This document shows positions 54,161-63,418 of a stretch of 64,000 bases of DNA, in pieces (position 1 is the first letter of the stretch; the number at the start of each line of letters is the position of its first letter). Source of the stretch: Vibrio sp. SCSIO 43137 (GTDB taxonomy: Bacteria > Pseudomonadota > Gammaproteobacteria > Enterobacterales > Vibrionaceae); contig NZ_CP116383.1 in assembly GCF_028201475.1 (NCBI RefSeq), positions 2,418,001 to 2,482,000 on the forward strand, in the 5' to 3' direction. The position numbers and the translations under genes are program-made. Under the pieces are notes generated by a model. The model saw only the letters and a list, made by a program, of their open reading frames with translations. It did no database searches and was not told where the DNA came from.

Positions 54161-55200
54161 TATTCTTCTCCGCTATTTTCATTAGTAAGTGGAAGGCACA
54201 TGGTAAAACAGGCACCATCCCCTTCTTCTGACAGTAGTTCTAAACGTCCTTTATGTGCCCGGCACACCATTTGTACCACGGCGAGCCCTAACCCTGTTCC
54301 CTGAGAACGGGTAGTAAAAAAGGGCTCCATAATTTTGCTTTGCAATTCGGCAGGCACACCCGGGCCACTGTCCTGAACGGATATTTTCAGTTCACCGGCA
54401 ACCGGACGGAAAAACACGTCTACCTGAGACGCTTTTCCGGCGATCTGAATCGCATTGATCACCAGATTACTGATGGCTGATGCGATGGCGTTGACGTTGC
54501 CGAGCAGTTGGGTCTGCTCCTGTTCAACCTCAACAAAATAATCAATATTGTTGTTTTTAACCGCGGTTTCCACCATTGGCTGATATTCAGCAATCAACTC
54601 TGCAATAGAGAAAGGTTTAACAACCTTATTATCCCCGCCTTTCGCAAACAGCAGCATATCATTAACCTGCTTTTCCAGATCATGTAAGCGATCCATCAGC
54701 TTGGTCTGAAACCGTTCACGGGTGGGGGCAGGCAAATTCGGTGCAGCAAGATTTGAAGCATATAACATGGCGCTGGAAAGGGGCGTTCGCACTTGATGGG
54801 CAAGTGACGCCACCATTCTTCCCAGAGAAGATAACCTCTGGAGATCACTTACTCGTGACTGCAGCAGGCGGGTTTCCGTTAAGTCGGTAATCAGAATCAG
54901 CTGGCCGGTTGACGAAGCCGAAATCGCCAGACGAACTTTGCGCCCGTTACGAAGAGAGATCTCATGACCATCATCCTCCTGAGGTGCAAAGGCATTCTGA
55001 ATAACTGAAAACCATTTCTCGCCGACCAGAGGCACCTCCAGCAACTTCTGTGCTTCCGGGTTTGCTTCTTTCACTTCTCCCTGAGTATCAAGAAGAATCA
55101 CACCTGCGGGCATCACATCCAGTACCTGCTTATATCGGGCAACCTGCTCTTCTAGTGTGCCCAGATGGGTTTGATTTTCCTGTAAAGGGATTGTTGACAT
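54160..55200 (-). CDS. flrB: FlrB, flagellar sensor histidine kinase
   Basis: FlrB is the cytosolic kinase of the FlrBC two-component system. The N-terminal PAS domain (about 22-110, MPAGVILLDTQGEVKEANPEA) is followed by the dimerisation domain with phospho-acceptor His135 in VASLAHQVRTPLSSAM. The ATPase domain has the N-box AIASAISNLVINAIQI and glycine boxes VQDSGPGVPAEL and TRSQGTGLGLAVVQMV. No membrane segment is present, so the signal is internal, probably the state of flagellar assembly. The length is 346 residues. Confidence 0.96.
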   Translation of the reverse strand: MSTIPLQENQTHLGTLEEQVARYKQVLDVMPAGVILLDTQGEVKEANPEAQKLLEVPLVGEKWFSVIQNAFAPQEDDGHEISLRNGRKVRLAISASSTGQLILITDLTETRLLQSRVSDLQRLSSLGRMVASLAHQVRTPLSSAMLYASNLAAPNLPAPTRERFQTKLMDRLHDLEKQVNDMLLFAKGGDNKVVKPFSIAELIAEYQPMVETAVKNNNIDYFVEVEQEQTQLLGNVNAIASAISNLVINAIQIAGKASQVDVFFRPVAGELKISVQDSGPGVPAELQSKIMEPFFTTRSQGTGLGLAVVQMVCRAHKGRLELLSEEGDGACFTMCLPLTNENSGEE

Positions 55201-55224
55201 GTCGATTTTCCGGCTAAATAAAAC

Positions 55225-55259
55225 AATAGCTTGGAATGCAAAATACAGACCAAGCTATT
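55225..55259 (-). promoter_or_regulatory. Sigma-54 promoter of flrBC embedded in a flrA-terminator-like dyad
   Basis: On the minus strand TGGTCT-GTATT-TTGCA (55237-55252) is a GG-N10-GC sigma-54 site. It lies inside the inverted repeat AATAGCTTGG / CCAAGCTATT (55225-55234 and 55250-55259), which is followed by TGTTTTATTT and could also act as a weak terminator for flrA. Confidence 0.75.
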
Positions 55260-55324
55260 TATTATTTAATTTCAATGCTTTACGTAGAAGTCATTAGTCA
55301 TTTTTTTGACGAGCGAAGATTCAG

Positions 55325-56782
55325 CTAGCGCTGCAAATCATACTTTTTCATCTTCTCAACCAGAGTTGTGCGCCGCATTCCCAGCATATCAGCCGCTCTG
55401 GCAACCACACCATCCTGCACATCAAGTGCCTGATTAATCATATTCACCTCAAGCTCGGCCAGATACTCTTTCAGGTTGATACCTTCTATTGGTAACTCCA
55501 GTGGATCTGGTTGAGAGGAAGCTTCATCTTCAAAAGAGAAATCATGGGAAAAGATGCCATGCAGGGCATCCCTCTCCTGCTCTTCAATAGACGAGACCTG
55601 ACTAGAAAGCTCAGACTGAAACTCAGGAATATCACTATAGCGATATTTAGCAGGCAGATGGTTCACATCAATCAGTTTGTTAGGGTATAGAATAACCATA
55701 CGCTCTACCAGATTAGCCAGTTCCCTAACGTTACCCGGCCATGAATGCTCCGTAAGAGAGTTAATTGCCCTGGATGTGAAACGAACCGTTTCGCTCCCTT
55801 CAGCCTCTAATCTCGACATAAGCTCTTTGAGCAAAAGCGGGATGTCATCACAACGCTCTTTAAGTGCCGGCATCTCAATAGGAAATACATTCAGACGGTA
55901 GAAAAGATCTTCACGGAAACCACCGTCTGAGATCATGGTGTCCAGATCCCTGTGAGTCGCCGCAATAATTCGTACATCTACCTTTATATTGCTGTTTCCA
56001 CCAACCCGCTCAAAACAACGTTCCTGTAATACACGCAGCAGTTTAACCTGCATAGGCATTGGCATATCACCAATTTCATCCAGAAATATGGTTCCGCCTT
56101 CAGCCATTTCAAAACGTCCTTTGCGCGAGGTAATCGCCCCGGTAAAAGCCCCTTTTTCATGGCCAAACAACTCACTTTCCAACAAATCGGCCGGGATCGC
56201 CCCACAGTTAATCGGTACAAAAGGACCATTTCGGCGTGAAGAGTGATAATGAACATTGCGCGCTACCACTTCTTTACCCGTACCGGACTCTCCGAGGATA
56301 AGAACATTTGCTTCTGTTGTGGCAACCTGCTCTATCAAATGGCGGACTTCTTTAATACCAAGGCTTTCTCCCACCAAACTGCGGAAAAGGGTATTTTTTC
56401 TACTGCTATTGTAATCACAGCCACGCTTACCTAAAAAGGTCGCACAATGGCCAAGGGCATCGGTAAGCTGAGGATAGTTAAGAGGAAAATCAAGCTCACC
56501 CACATATTGAGGATATTCATCTAACTGATATGGCTGAGCGCCGAGCTTTAACAAGGGGATATGAATAGTTTTCTGTAGCTTGACCGTTAACTGCTGGCTA
56601 CTCTGTTGATCAGTTACAGAGCCCAATATACAACCGGACCAATCAGCCGACCAATTTATGCCATCAATATCACTTGAGCTGTAATATTCGGCATGTTCCC
56701 CAAGGAAGTCCAGAATAGTTGCTAATTGAAGCTTTAATTCATTATCGTCTTCAATTATCAGTAACTTTGCTAAATCTTGCAT
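55325..56782 (-). CDS. flrA: FlrA, master sigma-54 activator of flagellar genes
   Basis: FlrA (FleQ-like) sits at the top of the polar flagellar hierarchy and, in Vibrio, is inhibited by cyclic di-GMP. The N-terminal receiver-like domain is degenerate: the usual phospho-Asp position reads CILGSVTD and lacks a matching aspartate. The AAA+ domain has Walker [15 protein letters not shown], the loop [13 protein letters not shown] and Walker [15 protein letters not shown]. The C-terminal Fis-type helix-turn-helix is [20 protein letters not shown]. The length of 485 residues is normal. It is monocistronic, with a probable terminator before flrB. Its promoter lies in the 249-base gap after fliS. Confidence 0.97.
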   Translation of the reverse strand: MQDLAKLLIIEDDNELKLQLATILDFLGEHAEYYSSSDIDGINWSADWSGCILGSVTDQQSSQQLTVKLQKTIHIPLLKLGAQPYQLDEYPQYVGELDFPLNYPQLTDALGHCATFLGKRGCDYNSSRKNTLFRSLVGESLGIKEVRHLIEQVATTEANVLILGESGTGKEVVARNVHYHSSRRNGPFVPINCGAIPADLLESELFGHEKGAFTGAITSRKGRFEMAEGGTIFLDEIGDMPMPMQVKLLRVLQERCFERVGGNSNIKVDVRIIAATHRDLDTMISDGGFREDLFYRLNVFPIEMPALKERCDDIPLLLKELMSRLEAEGSETVRFTSRAINSLTEHSWPGNVRELANLVERMVILYPNKLIDVNHLPAKYRYSDIPEFQSELSSQVSSIEEQERDALHGIFSHDFSFEDEASSQPDPLELPIEGINLKEYLAELEVNMINQALDVQDGVVARAADMLGMRRTTLVEKMKKYDLQR

Positions 56783-56884
56783 ATAAACTAAATAGTTGCC
56801 TTTATAGTTAATTATTGAGTGGCGGATATTAATTTTTGTTTTTAACCACTACTAACGATAGACAATTCACCGGGAACAGCAAAC

Positions 56885-56912
56885 TAAAAAAGTCCACAAA
56901 AACGTGGACTTT
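56885..56912 (-). terminator. Terminator after fliS
   Basis: AAAGTCCAC (56889-56897) and GTGGACTTT (56904-56912) pair perfectly around AAAAAC, with a T-run on the minus strand. It ends the flaG-fliD-flaI-fliS transcript. Confidence 0.88.
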
Positions 56913-57031
56913 GAGGTCTATTCACTTTAGCTAAAAAGTGGTTACCCTTCTCATCTAATATTCTATTTTATTGAATATTAAAAATAAGGCAACCAAGCAG
57001 TTTTTTCTATTCAGCTCATTTTTGCCGAAAA

Positions 57032-57442
57032 TTACTGGCCTAACTCCTGAGAAGTGAGGTTGTGATACTCGTTAGGGATCTGATCCCAGGCAGATTTAAT
57101 CTCACGAATGATATCAATAACATCATCGATAGGTTCTGGTTTATTTTCCGCATTGGCAATAGAAACCTGAGCAATCATAAACTCATATAGCTGATCCAAA
57201 TTGCGGGCAACGTCACCGCCATCATTCATGGACAGGCAACTTCTTAAGCTGATAATAATATCTAAAGCTTTACCCAGGCGCTCACCTTTCACGGCGATAT
57301 TACCTTGTTCCATCGCCGCTTTGCCTTGCACCAAGCGTTCAATTGCACCTGCCATCAGCATCTGAATCACTTTATGCGGAGACGCCGCACTTAGCTGACT
57401 ATCTACAGATACCTTTTTATATGCTTGTAATGAACCACGCAT
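57032..57442 (-). CDS. fliS: FliS, flagellin export chaperone
   Basis: FliS binds the C-terminus of unfolded flagellin in the cytosol and delivers it to FlhA. The ATG giving MRGSLQAYKKVSVDSQL is chosen, with AGAGGA upstream. A start 27 codons earlier would overlap the flaI gene and is not supported. The 136 residues fit a four-helix bundle: SPHKVIQMLMAGAIERLVQG and ALDIIISLRSCLSMNDGGDVARNLDQLYEFM are the family signatures. It is the last gene of the flaG-fliD-flaI-fliS block. Confidence 0.96.
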   Translation of the reverse strand: MRGSLQAYKKVSVDSQLSAASPHKVIQMLMAGAIERLVQGKAAMEQGNIAVKGERLGKALDIIISLRSCLSMNDGGDVARNLDQLYEFMIAQVSIANAENKPEPIDDVIDIIREIKSAWDQIPNEYHNLTSQELGQ

Positions 57443-57455
57443 GGTATTCCTCTTT

Positions 57456-57761
57456 CTATAAAAACTGCTGGTAACGTTGAACTGACTTGTTACCATGACG
57501 ATATTTCTTAAGCTGTGCGCCAACTTTGTTCGTTTCAGATTGCATCACAGACACTATCTGTTTTGTTCTTTCAATGGCTTCCAGCCAATCAGAAGTTTTA
57601 TCGAAATCTGGAATGGATTTCACAGCATCAACTATCAAATGCAACAACTGTTCCCTTTTATCGACAAGCTGAAGGATTTCTTCACTATTTATCTCATCTT
57701 CTTGAAAATGAGAGAGTAATATCTGATCCAGTTCACGTAAATCACTCAACAGTTGCGACAT
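57456..57761 (-). CDS. flaI: FlaI, small flagellar protein (FliT-like position)
   Basis: This 101-residue helical protein lies between fliD and fliS, where vibrios have flaI and enterics have fliT nearby. It has no clear motif; the residues are mainly polar helices with DKREQLLHLIVDAVKSIPDF in the middle. It follows the fliD stop by one base. A chaperone role for FliD, like FliT, is plausible by position and size but is not shown by sequence. Confidence 0.85.
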   Translation of the reverse strand: MSQLLSDLRELDQILLSHFQEDEINSEEILQLVDKREQLLHLIVDAVKSIPDFDKTSDWLEAIERTKQIVSVMQSETNKVGAQLKKYRHGNKSVQRYQQFL

Positions 57762-57762
57762 A

Positions 57763-59742
57763 TTATTGTCCTAAGGCGTTCATCATACCAGAAAGCTGTC
57801 CTTGCATCTTAGTCGTAGCATCCTGCATTGCCATAAATTTGTTCTTGGTCCGCTCTTCAAGGCTTTCCATTCTTTGGTTTAGTGACGTCTGATTATCATT
57901 TAAGCGATAATTTTGTTCAAGAAGTGACTTCTCTCTCGTCCGGATAGGCCCGGTGATCCCCGTCATTGACTGAATCGCGTCTTCAACTTTTTTTGCGAAA
58001 CCTTTCTGACCACCAAAAAAGTCTTCTAATTTAGTAAAGTTATTATTTAGCTGTCTGTCCAGCATGTCATAGTTGATTTCAAGCGTACCCTGACGGGTGC
58101 CTGTGATGCCAAACTCGGTCAGGGTTTTCAGATCGTCCGGAGCAGGCTCAATATTAGCGGAGAAAACGGACTTAAGTCGTGATTGCGCCGAGCGCACCAC
58201 ACTGTCACCAGCTAAAGGGCCGGCTACCCCCGTCTGGGGGTCAACAGCAGAAAGCTCTTTACTCACCTGATAAAACTGATTGTAGGCATTAACGAACTGT
58301 TCGATATCATCGCGAACGCTTTTTCTGTCGTACTCTACGCCAATTTCTGTTTTTTGCTTGGTTGGGTCGGTCACTCCTTTTACCGTCAGATCAATTCCAT
58401 CAATGGCGTCTTCAATAACATTATTCTCACTGCTCAGCTGCGCGATGCCATCCAGCATGACCATGGCATCCTGTGCTTCCTGCACTTCAGTCATACCATC
58501 ATAAGACGCTAATGATTCTTCAGCCGCCTTTAACGCCTGCTGGGTTTCGTCAATTTTTAGCTGTCGCGCCCGCTCTTCAGGGCTCATTCTTTGCAGTTCA
58601 AGCTGGTAAGCTTGCTCTTCTGTTAATTGCCCCGTTGCAACCGCTTCTGCAATAGCCGCTTTTTCTTCTGCTAAACGAGCCTGCTCAGCCGCGCTGGCCT
58701 CTTTTGGCGTGACATAAGAATCCGTTAACGTTCCTGATGCAGTATTGTTCCAGCCCGGAATATCGGGCATCTTTTCCAGCGCTTTTGCATCAAGTTCAGG
58801 TGCAGGTTCGGTATACGAATCGAGAAGCGTTCCTGAAGCAGTCTCCGACCAGCCCGGAATATTATCTTCAGGCAGAACAGAAACAGGGGGAACAGGTATT
58901 GAGGCATCCAGTGAAGAAGCACTTTCCCCATCGGTTGCTAAGCCAGCTGTTTTATCTGCTGCAGACTGACCATCTGCAGTGGTGGGATCTGAGGCGGCCT
59001 GCTTATCAATAGGCTCACCTTGTTCATTAAGTTGCTGATTGGCAACATCTTGCCCCGGAAGCGGGGCAGCTAAGGCATCAGCGGCGGCATTTCTTGCCTC
59101 TTCCAGAGATTTAACCCGCTCTTCTAATGTCTTGTATTCAAATTTACTCAGCGGATTGCCCGCATCGGATTCTGCGCTGATCTTGATAGTATTCTCAACG
59201 CCTGATTTATCGGAAGCAACAATAAGCCGCTGCCCGTTAGCATCATTAATGATTGATGCACGGACACCCGGATTTCCTGTTGCGCCGTTTATTCCTCTGA
59301 CAACATCAACCAGCTTTGAACGATCTTTTACATCAACGGTAAATTTTTCATCGCCCAAACCGATATGCAGCTTGCCAGGGCCAAATTTAAGATCGTCGGA
59401 AAGGGCTTCCGAAGCAACCTTATGACTCTGTGCAAGCTGCAGCACATCGATAGCATACCTACCAGCGATAGCTTCTGTCGTGGCTGTGGCAGACACCGCA
59501 TTTTCATCAGAAGATTCCACAGTACGAACTGCGAATGCTTTCTCCTGACGAAAGTTTGCCATCAGATTCTTCATCGTATCCAGTGACTCTCTGAGCCGCC
59601 CATAGGCACTGATACTGGTATCAATTTTGGCACGATCGTTGTCGATCCGCTGCTGTTTAGGCAGACGCTCCGAATCAACGATCTTACTGACCATTGCATT
59701 GATATCCATGCCAGATGACACACCCAATGGGTTCACACTCAT
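57763..59742 (-). CDS. fliD: FliD, flagellar filament cap protein
   Basis: FliD caps the growing filament and helps flagellin fold. The N-terminal coiled-coil part MDINAMVSKIVDSERLPKQQ and the C-terminal coiled coil (LNQRMESLEERTKNKFMAMQ) are typical. The middle has a long variable Ala/Glu/Pro/Asp-rich insert at about 205-420. The insert contains two near copies of IPGW(S/N)(E/N)TASGTL(L/T)DSY at 295-310 and 328-343. The length of 659 residues exceeds enteric FliD (about 470) because of the insert. It lies 20 bases after flaG. Confidence 0.96.
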   Translation of the reverse strand: MSVNPLGVSSGMDINAMVSKIVDSERLPKQQRIDNDRAKIDTSISAYGRLRESLDTMKNLMANFRQEKAFAVRTVESSDENAVSATATTEAIAGRYAIDVLQLAQSHKVASEALSDDLKFGPGKLHIGLGDEKFTVDVKDRSKLVDVVRGINGATGNPGVRASIINDANGQRLIVASDKSGVENTIKISAESDAGNPLSKFEYKTLEERVKSLEEARNAAADALAAPLPGQDVANQQLNEQGEPIDKQAASDPTTADGQSAADKTAGLATDGESASSLDASIPVPPVSVLPEDNIPGWSETASGTLLDSYTEPAPELDAKALEKMPDIPGWNNTASGTLTDSYVTPKEASAAEQARLAEEKAAIAEAVATGQLTEEQAYQLELQRMSPEERARQLKIDETQQALKAAEESLASYDGMTEVQEAQDAMVMLDGIAQLSSENNVIEDAIDGIDLTVKGVTDPTKQKTEIGVEYDRKSVRDDIEQFVNAYNQFYQVSKELSAVDPQTGVAGPLAGDSVVRSAQSRLKSVFSANIEPAPDDLKTLTEFGITGTRQGTLEINYDMLDRQLNNNFTKLEDFFGGQKGFAKKVEDAIQSMTGITGPIRTREKSLLEQNYRLNDNQTSLNQRMESLEERTKNKFMAMQDATTKMQGQLSGMMNALGQ

Positions 59743-59762
59743 TTACCTCACTTTTATGACAG

Positions 59763-60197
59763 TTACACCGTCTCCTCTACAAATAATCCCGAGGAGGCAG
59801 CTGCTAAGCGCCTAAGTATAATTAGCATCTCTTCGTCAGGAATTTGCCTAATTATGTCACCGGTACTGGCTTCATAAATAGTGACAACGTCTCTCCCTGA
59901 CTCTTCATCTACCCTAAACGAAAGCCCTTTATTAATAGAGTTAACGAATTCATCCATTTTCTCTACTATTTTTTCCAGCTGTTCTTTATTTAAGTCAATT
60001 CGTTTCTGAACTAACTCTTCAACAGCCTTGGCTTTTTGCTGAGCCATCTCCTGCTCATCTTTTCGTTCAACGGTTTTTTCTGTAGATACCGAATTATTCG
60101 TCGCGCCGCTACTATCTAAAGCAAGTTTTGTGCCACCAGAAGAGCCATAGGGCTCGCCGTAAGGCTGGATGTTCGATGTGTATGCTGATATATCCAT
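59763..60197 (-). CDS. flaG: FlaG, flagellar filament-associated protein
   Basis: FlaG is a small protein linked to filament length control in several polar flagellates. The 144 residues have a polar N-terminal half and a conserved C-terminal FlaG domain: FVNSINKGLSFRVDEESGRDV and VTIYEASTGDIIRQIPDEEML. The sequence is cytosolic or exported without a classical signal. It lies after the flagellin gene and begins the flaG-fliD-flaI-fliS run. No clear sigma-28 or sigma-54 site was seen in the 76 bases before it. Confidence 0.93.
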   Translation of the reverse strand: MDISAYTSNIQPYGEPYGSSGGTKLALDSSGATNNSVSTEKTVERKDEQEMAQQKAKAVEELVQKRIDLNKEQLEKIVEKMDEFVNSINKGLSFRVDEESGRDVVTIYEASTGDIIRQIPDEEMLIILRRLAAASSGLFVEETV

Positions 60198-60273
60198 ACT
60201 GATCTCCCTTCCACCTTCTGGGTTAGCGATTACATCACTTTTGATAGTAAGTCAGGCTCAAACCCGAACCTAC

Positions 60274-61410
60274 TTAACCCAATAAGCTTAGAGCTGCCGA
60301 TGGAGTCTGCTTCGCTTGCGCCAGAACAGATGTACTCGCATTCTGCAGAATCTGAGTCTTAGTCATCTGAGTGGTCTCTTTGGCGAAGTCAGTATCCTTA
60401 ATCCGGCTTCTCGATGCAGTCACATTCTCATTAATGTTGTCTAAGTTACTGATTGCATGGTTGAAACGATTCTGGAAAGCACCTAGCTCAGCACGGTTAC
60501 TGTCTACATTTTTCAATGCACCATCAATAATTGAAACGGCTTGTTGCGAACCGGCAACTGTCGTTACATTAATATCATTGACCGTTTGCTCAACACCTGA
60601 ACCCAGATTCAGTTCACCAGCCAGTGCTCCGCTAAAGGAAACATCACCATTTTCAACACTCTGGTTAGAAGCAAATACCTGTAACTTGCCCTCTTCACCT
60701 ACTGAGGCCTTAATGTCATCATTCTGGCCGTTAATATAGGTCGCTAACTCTTCTAAATCGTTTCCGACTTTAGCATCAACAGTAATTTCTTTTGCACTCC
60801 CCTGTTTATCAGTATAGGAGATTACAAGGTCTGTTGCGCCGGACTGTACTGTCCAGTCTTCACTTTTACCTTCCTGTGCAACATAGCTTTTGCCGCCCAT
60901 TGCACTATCATCTGAACGCATGTTCCCCATTCCAAGCATTACTGCTTCACCGGCATCAGCACCGATTTGGAAAGACTGCGAGCCAAAGTTACCATTAAGA
61001 AGTTTGTTACCACCAAATGAGGTTGTTTCTGCTATTCGGTTAAGTTCGTCATTAAGTGCGGACACCTCTTCCTGAATCGCTACCCGCTCAGAACGACTGT
61101 TTGAACCGTTGGCAGATTGCAGGGAAAGGTCACGCATACGTTGAAGAATGTTAGTTGTCTCAGTCATTGCACCTTCAGCTGTCTGTGCAATAGAGATACC
61201 ATCATTCGCGTTTCGGACAGCCATGTCTAAACCACGGCTTTGAGAAGTGAGTCGGTTGGATATCTGCAGACCCGCAGCATCATCACTGGCGCTGTTGATC
61301 TTATAGCCTGAAGACAGGCGCTCCATCGACTTATTTAGCCCCTCATTGGCCAGATTTAACTGGCGCTGAGCGGTCATTGCAGACACATTCGTGTTCACAT
61401 TTATTGCCAT
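60274..61410 (-). CDS. Flagellin (nearest to flaG)
   Basis: This polar filament subunit of 378 residues starts [20 protein letters not shown] and ends [10 protein letters not shown], with the N- and C-terminal helical D0/D1 regions intact. The variable middle is short, about 170-290. A start 27 codons upstream has no ribosome site; the chosen ATG follows AAGGAGATC. It has its own sigma-28 promoter. Vibrio flagellin naming (flaA/flaB/flaD) differs between species, so no letter is assigned. It is closely similar to the next flagellin, a tandem duplicate. Confidence 0.96.
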   Translation of the reverse strand: MAINVNTNVSAMTAQRQLNLANEGLNKSMERLSSGYKINSASDDAAGLQISNRLTSQSRGLDMAVRNANDGISIAQTAEGAMTETTNILQRMRDLSLQSANGSNSRSERVAIQEEVSALNDELNRIAETTSFGGNKLLNGNFGSQSFQIGADAGEAVMLGMGNMRSDDSAMGGKSYVAQEGKSEDWTVQSGATDLVISYTDKQGSAKEITVDAKVGNDLEELATYINGQNDDIKASVGEEGKLQVFASNQSVENGDVSFSGALAGELNLGSGVEQTVNDINVTTVAGSQQAVSIIDGALKNVDSNRAELGAFQNRFNHAISNLDNINENVTASRSRIKDTDFAKETTQMTKTQILQNASTSVLAQAKQTPSAALSLLG

Positions 61411-61496
61411 AATTGATCTCCTTAGGCATGTAGGATGATATGCCGTTGCGTCTCTCACCTCGCTTAGGCACATCGATTTCATTTCTCTCACTCCCC

Positions 61497-61523
61497 TTAA
61501 CGGCGACCGAAATGAATCCTTTA
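61497..61523 (-). promoter_or_regulatory. Sigma-28 promoter of the first flagellin
   Basis: On the minus strand TAAAG-N14-GCCGTTAA matches the sigma-28 consensus. It lies about 90 bases before the flagellin ATG. Confidence 0.88.
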
Positions 61524-61623
61524 GAGAAAAATTAGATTTTTTCTGTTTTTTTTATGTTAAGGATATGTTTTGTGATAGTGATCTCAAATTATTAGCCAGT
61601 TTTAACCTCATCGGCAGAAAGCA

Positions 61624-61652
61624 AAAAACCCTGACATCAAGTCAGGGTTTTT
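61624..61652 (-). terminator. Terminator between the two full flagellins
   Basis: AAAAACCCTGAC (61624-61635) and GTCAGGGTTTTT (61641-61652) form a perfect 12-bp stem around ATCAA with T-runs on both strands. It ends the upstream flagellin transcript. Confidence 0.92.
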
Positions 61653-61678
61653 ACTGTTTCGCTTGAAGCTAAAGGGGA

Positions 61679-62809
61679 TTAACCCAGTAAGCTTAGTGCT
61701 GTGTTTGGTGCCTGCTTCGCCTGTGCAAGTACTGAAGTCGATGCCTGCTGCAGGATTTGCGACTTAGTCATTGCCGTGGTTTCTTTGGCGAAGTCTGTAT
61801 CTTTGATCCGGCTCTTAGACGCATTCACGTTTTCGTTGATGTTGTCTAAGTTGTTAATTGCGCTATCGAAGCGGTTCTGGAATGCACCTAGTTCCGCACG
61901 GTGGCTATCTACATATTTCAGGGCCGCATCAACAATCGCTACAGATTCTTGTGCGCCGCCTACTGAGCGAACATCGATAGTGTCAACAGAGACTTCTTTC
62001 GCTGCACCCATGCCCAGTTCACCAGCTAGGCTGCCACCAAAGGTTACATCGCCCTGTACGCTGTTGTTACCGGCAAATACTTGTAGCTTGCCATCCTGGT
62101 CTACTGAAGCACTTACTACGTCTTGCTGACCGTTAATGTAAGTTGCCAGCTCTTCGATGTCATCTCCGGCTTTCGCGTTGATAGTGAACTCTTTTGCTTC
62201 ACCAAACTGGTCTGTCAGGCCGATAGTCAGCTGAGCATCTTGTGCTACTTCCCAGTCTTTACCTTTACCGTTTTCTGCTTTGTAGCTAGAGCCGCCCATC
62301 AGAGCATTGTCTGAACGCATGTCTTTTAGCTCAAGCATTACCGCTTCACCGTTGTCTGCACCAATCTGGAAAGATTTTGTTCCGTGGGTGCCGTTCAGTA
62401 GTTTGTTACCACCAAATGACGTGGTTTCTGCGATACGGTTAAGCTCATCGTTCAATGAACCAATCTCTTCCTGAATCGCCACACGCTCTTCTTTTGAGTT
62501 TGAGCCGTTCGCTGACTGCAGTGACAAGTCACGCATACGTTGCAGGATGTTAGTGGTCTCTTTCATCGCACCTTCTGCGGTTTGAGCGATAGAGATACCG
62601 TCGTTAGCATTTCGTACTGCTACATCAAGACCACGACTTTGTACATTCAAACGGTTCGAGATTTGCAGACCCGCTGCGTCGTCTTTTGCACTGTTGATTT
62701 TGAAACCTGATGACAGGCGTTCCATTGAACCGTTCAGGTCGCTTGCTGCGCTATTCAGATGGCGCTGAGCCGTCATTGCCGCTACGTTAGTATTTACATT
62801 AACTGCCAT
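61679..62809 (-). CDS. Flagellin (second copy)
   Basis: This polar filament subunit of 376 residues starts [20 protein letters not shown] and ends [10 protein letters not shown]. The first 160 and last 90 residues are almost the same as in the neighbouring flagellin, and the differences cluster in the middle surface region. The chosen ATG follows TTGGAGAAATCACC; an earlier in-frame start 19 codons upstream lacks a ribosome site. It has its own sigma-28 promoter and terminator, so each flagellin can be tuned separately. Confidence 0.96.
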   Translation of the reverse strand: MAVNVNTNVAAMTAQRHLNSAASDLNGSMERLSSGFKINSAKDDAAGLQISNRLNVQSRGLDVAVRNANDGISIAQTAEGAMKETTNILQRMRDLSLQSANGSNSKEERVAIQEEIGSLNDELNRIAETTSFGGNKLLNGTHGTKSFQIGADNGEAVMLELKDMRSDNALMGGSSYKAENGKGKDWEVAQDAQLTIGLTDQFGEAKEFTINAKAGDDIEELATYINGQQDVVSASVDQDGKLQVFAGNNSVQGDVTFGGSLAGELGMGAAKEVSVDTIDVRSVGGAQESVAIVDAALKYVDSHRAELGAFQNRFDSAINNLDNINENVNASKSRIKDTDFAKETTAMTKSQILQQASTSVLAQAKQAPNTALSLLG

Positions 62810-62890
62810 GGTGATTTCTCCAATTGATTTTCCGGTTGTGCGGTTTCCGACGTCTCGGAAAACCAAGTAGTTCTCTCAAAGTTACTTTCA

Positions 62891-62917
62891 TTAACGGCGC
62901 TGGCGGAAATTCCTTTA
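62891..62917 (-). promoter_or_regulatory. Sigma-28 promoter of the second flagellin
   Basis: On the minus strand TAAAG-N14-GCCGTTAA is identical in core and spacing to the neighbouring flagellin promoter. It lies about 85 bases before the ATG. Confidence 0.9.
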
Positions 62918-63134
62918 GAAAAAACACGGCTTTTTTTTAAAAAAAATGTCGAAGAAAAGTAAAGCGTGAGGCTCATTGGAGTTTATTAAATTAAAAGCAA
63001 ATTAATGCTAAAGATCACATAATCATGGTCGATAGAGTGGGGTTTTCTGTTTTTTGTGACTCAGAAGTGTAGTGGATTGCCGTTTAACACCAAGGCAAAA
63101 ATCTAGGGGAAATAGCAAACCAGCTTGCGCTAAG

Positions 63135-63168
63135 TTTTAAAGATAGCAGTAAATTTTAAAGATAGCAG
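63135..63168. repeat. Two 15-bp direct repeats upstream of the second flagellin
   Basis: TTTTAAAGATAGCAG occurs at 63135-63149 and again at 63154-63168, spaced 19 bases apart. They lie about 220-250 bases upstream of the sigma-28 promoter and beside the terminator of the previous transcript. Role unknown. Confidence 0.7.
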
Positions 63169-63173
63169 AAAGG

Positions 63174-63205
63174 AAAAAGCCCCTATCCTTTGAGAGAACC
63201 GGGGC
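63174..63205 (-). terminator. Terminator downstream of the third flagellin
   Basis: GCCCC (63179-63183) and GGGGC (63201-63205) form a GC-only stem. On the minus strand TTTTT follows directly. It lies about 215 bases after the flagellin stop, leaving a long structured 3' region. Confidence 0.65.
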
Positions 63206-63268
63206 CGTTCGCGAAGCCAGCTGCCTATGTGGAGATCGAGAGAAATGTCACATAACTGGCTAAGCGAT

Positions 63269-63335
63269 GCATTTTAAAACGTCTGGTCTTCAGCAGTGAG
63301 AGTGAGAGAGCTTCAGACCTTCTGATTTAAAATGC
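63269..63335 (-). other. Long hairpin in the 3' region of the third flagellin
   Basis: GCATTTTAAA (63269-63278) pairs with TTTAAAATGC (63326-63335), and further in GGTCT (63285-63289) pairs with AGACC (63315-63319), around a loop rich in CTCTCACTCTCACT on the minus strand. It may be a 3'-UTR structure or part of a small RNA ending at the terminator about 65 bases further on. Confidence 0.6.
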
Positions 63336-63418
63336 GATTGCCATACCGGAATAGCCACTGGCTGACTCACGTCTGTGCCTGCCAAAGCAGAACCATTCCG
63401 ACATTACTGTTATGACGT

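Noticed and set aside
60240-60272. Imperfect hairpin AAGTcAGGcTC / GAACCTACTT after the first flagellin
   Set aside because: Only about 8 of 10 pairs and no clear T-run, so not called as a terminator; flaG may be reached by read-through.
61411-61491. N-terminal extension of the first flagellin
   Set aside because: The extension lacks a ribosome site and the flagellin N-terminus MAINVNTN is fixed; the longer frame runs into the promoter region.
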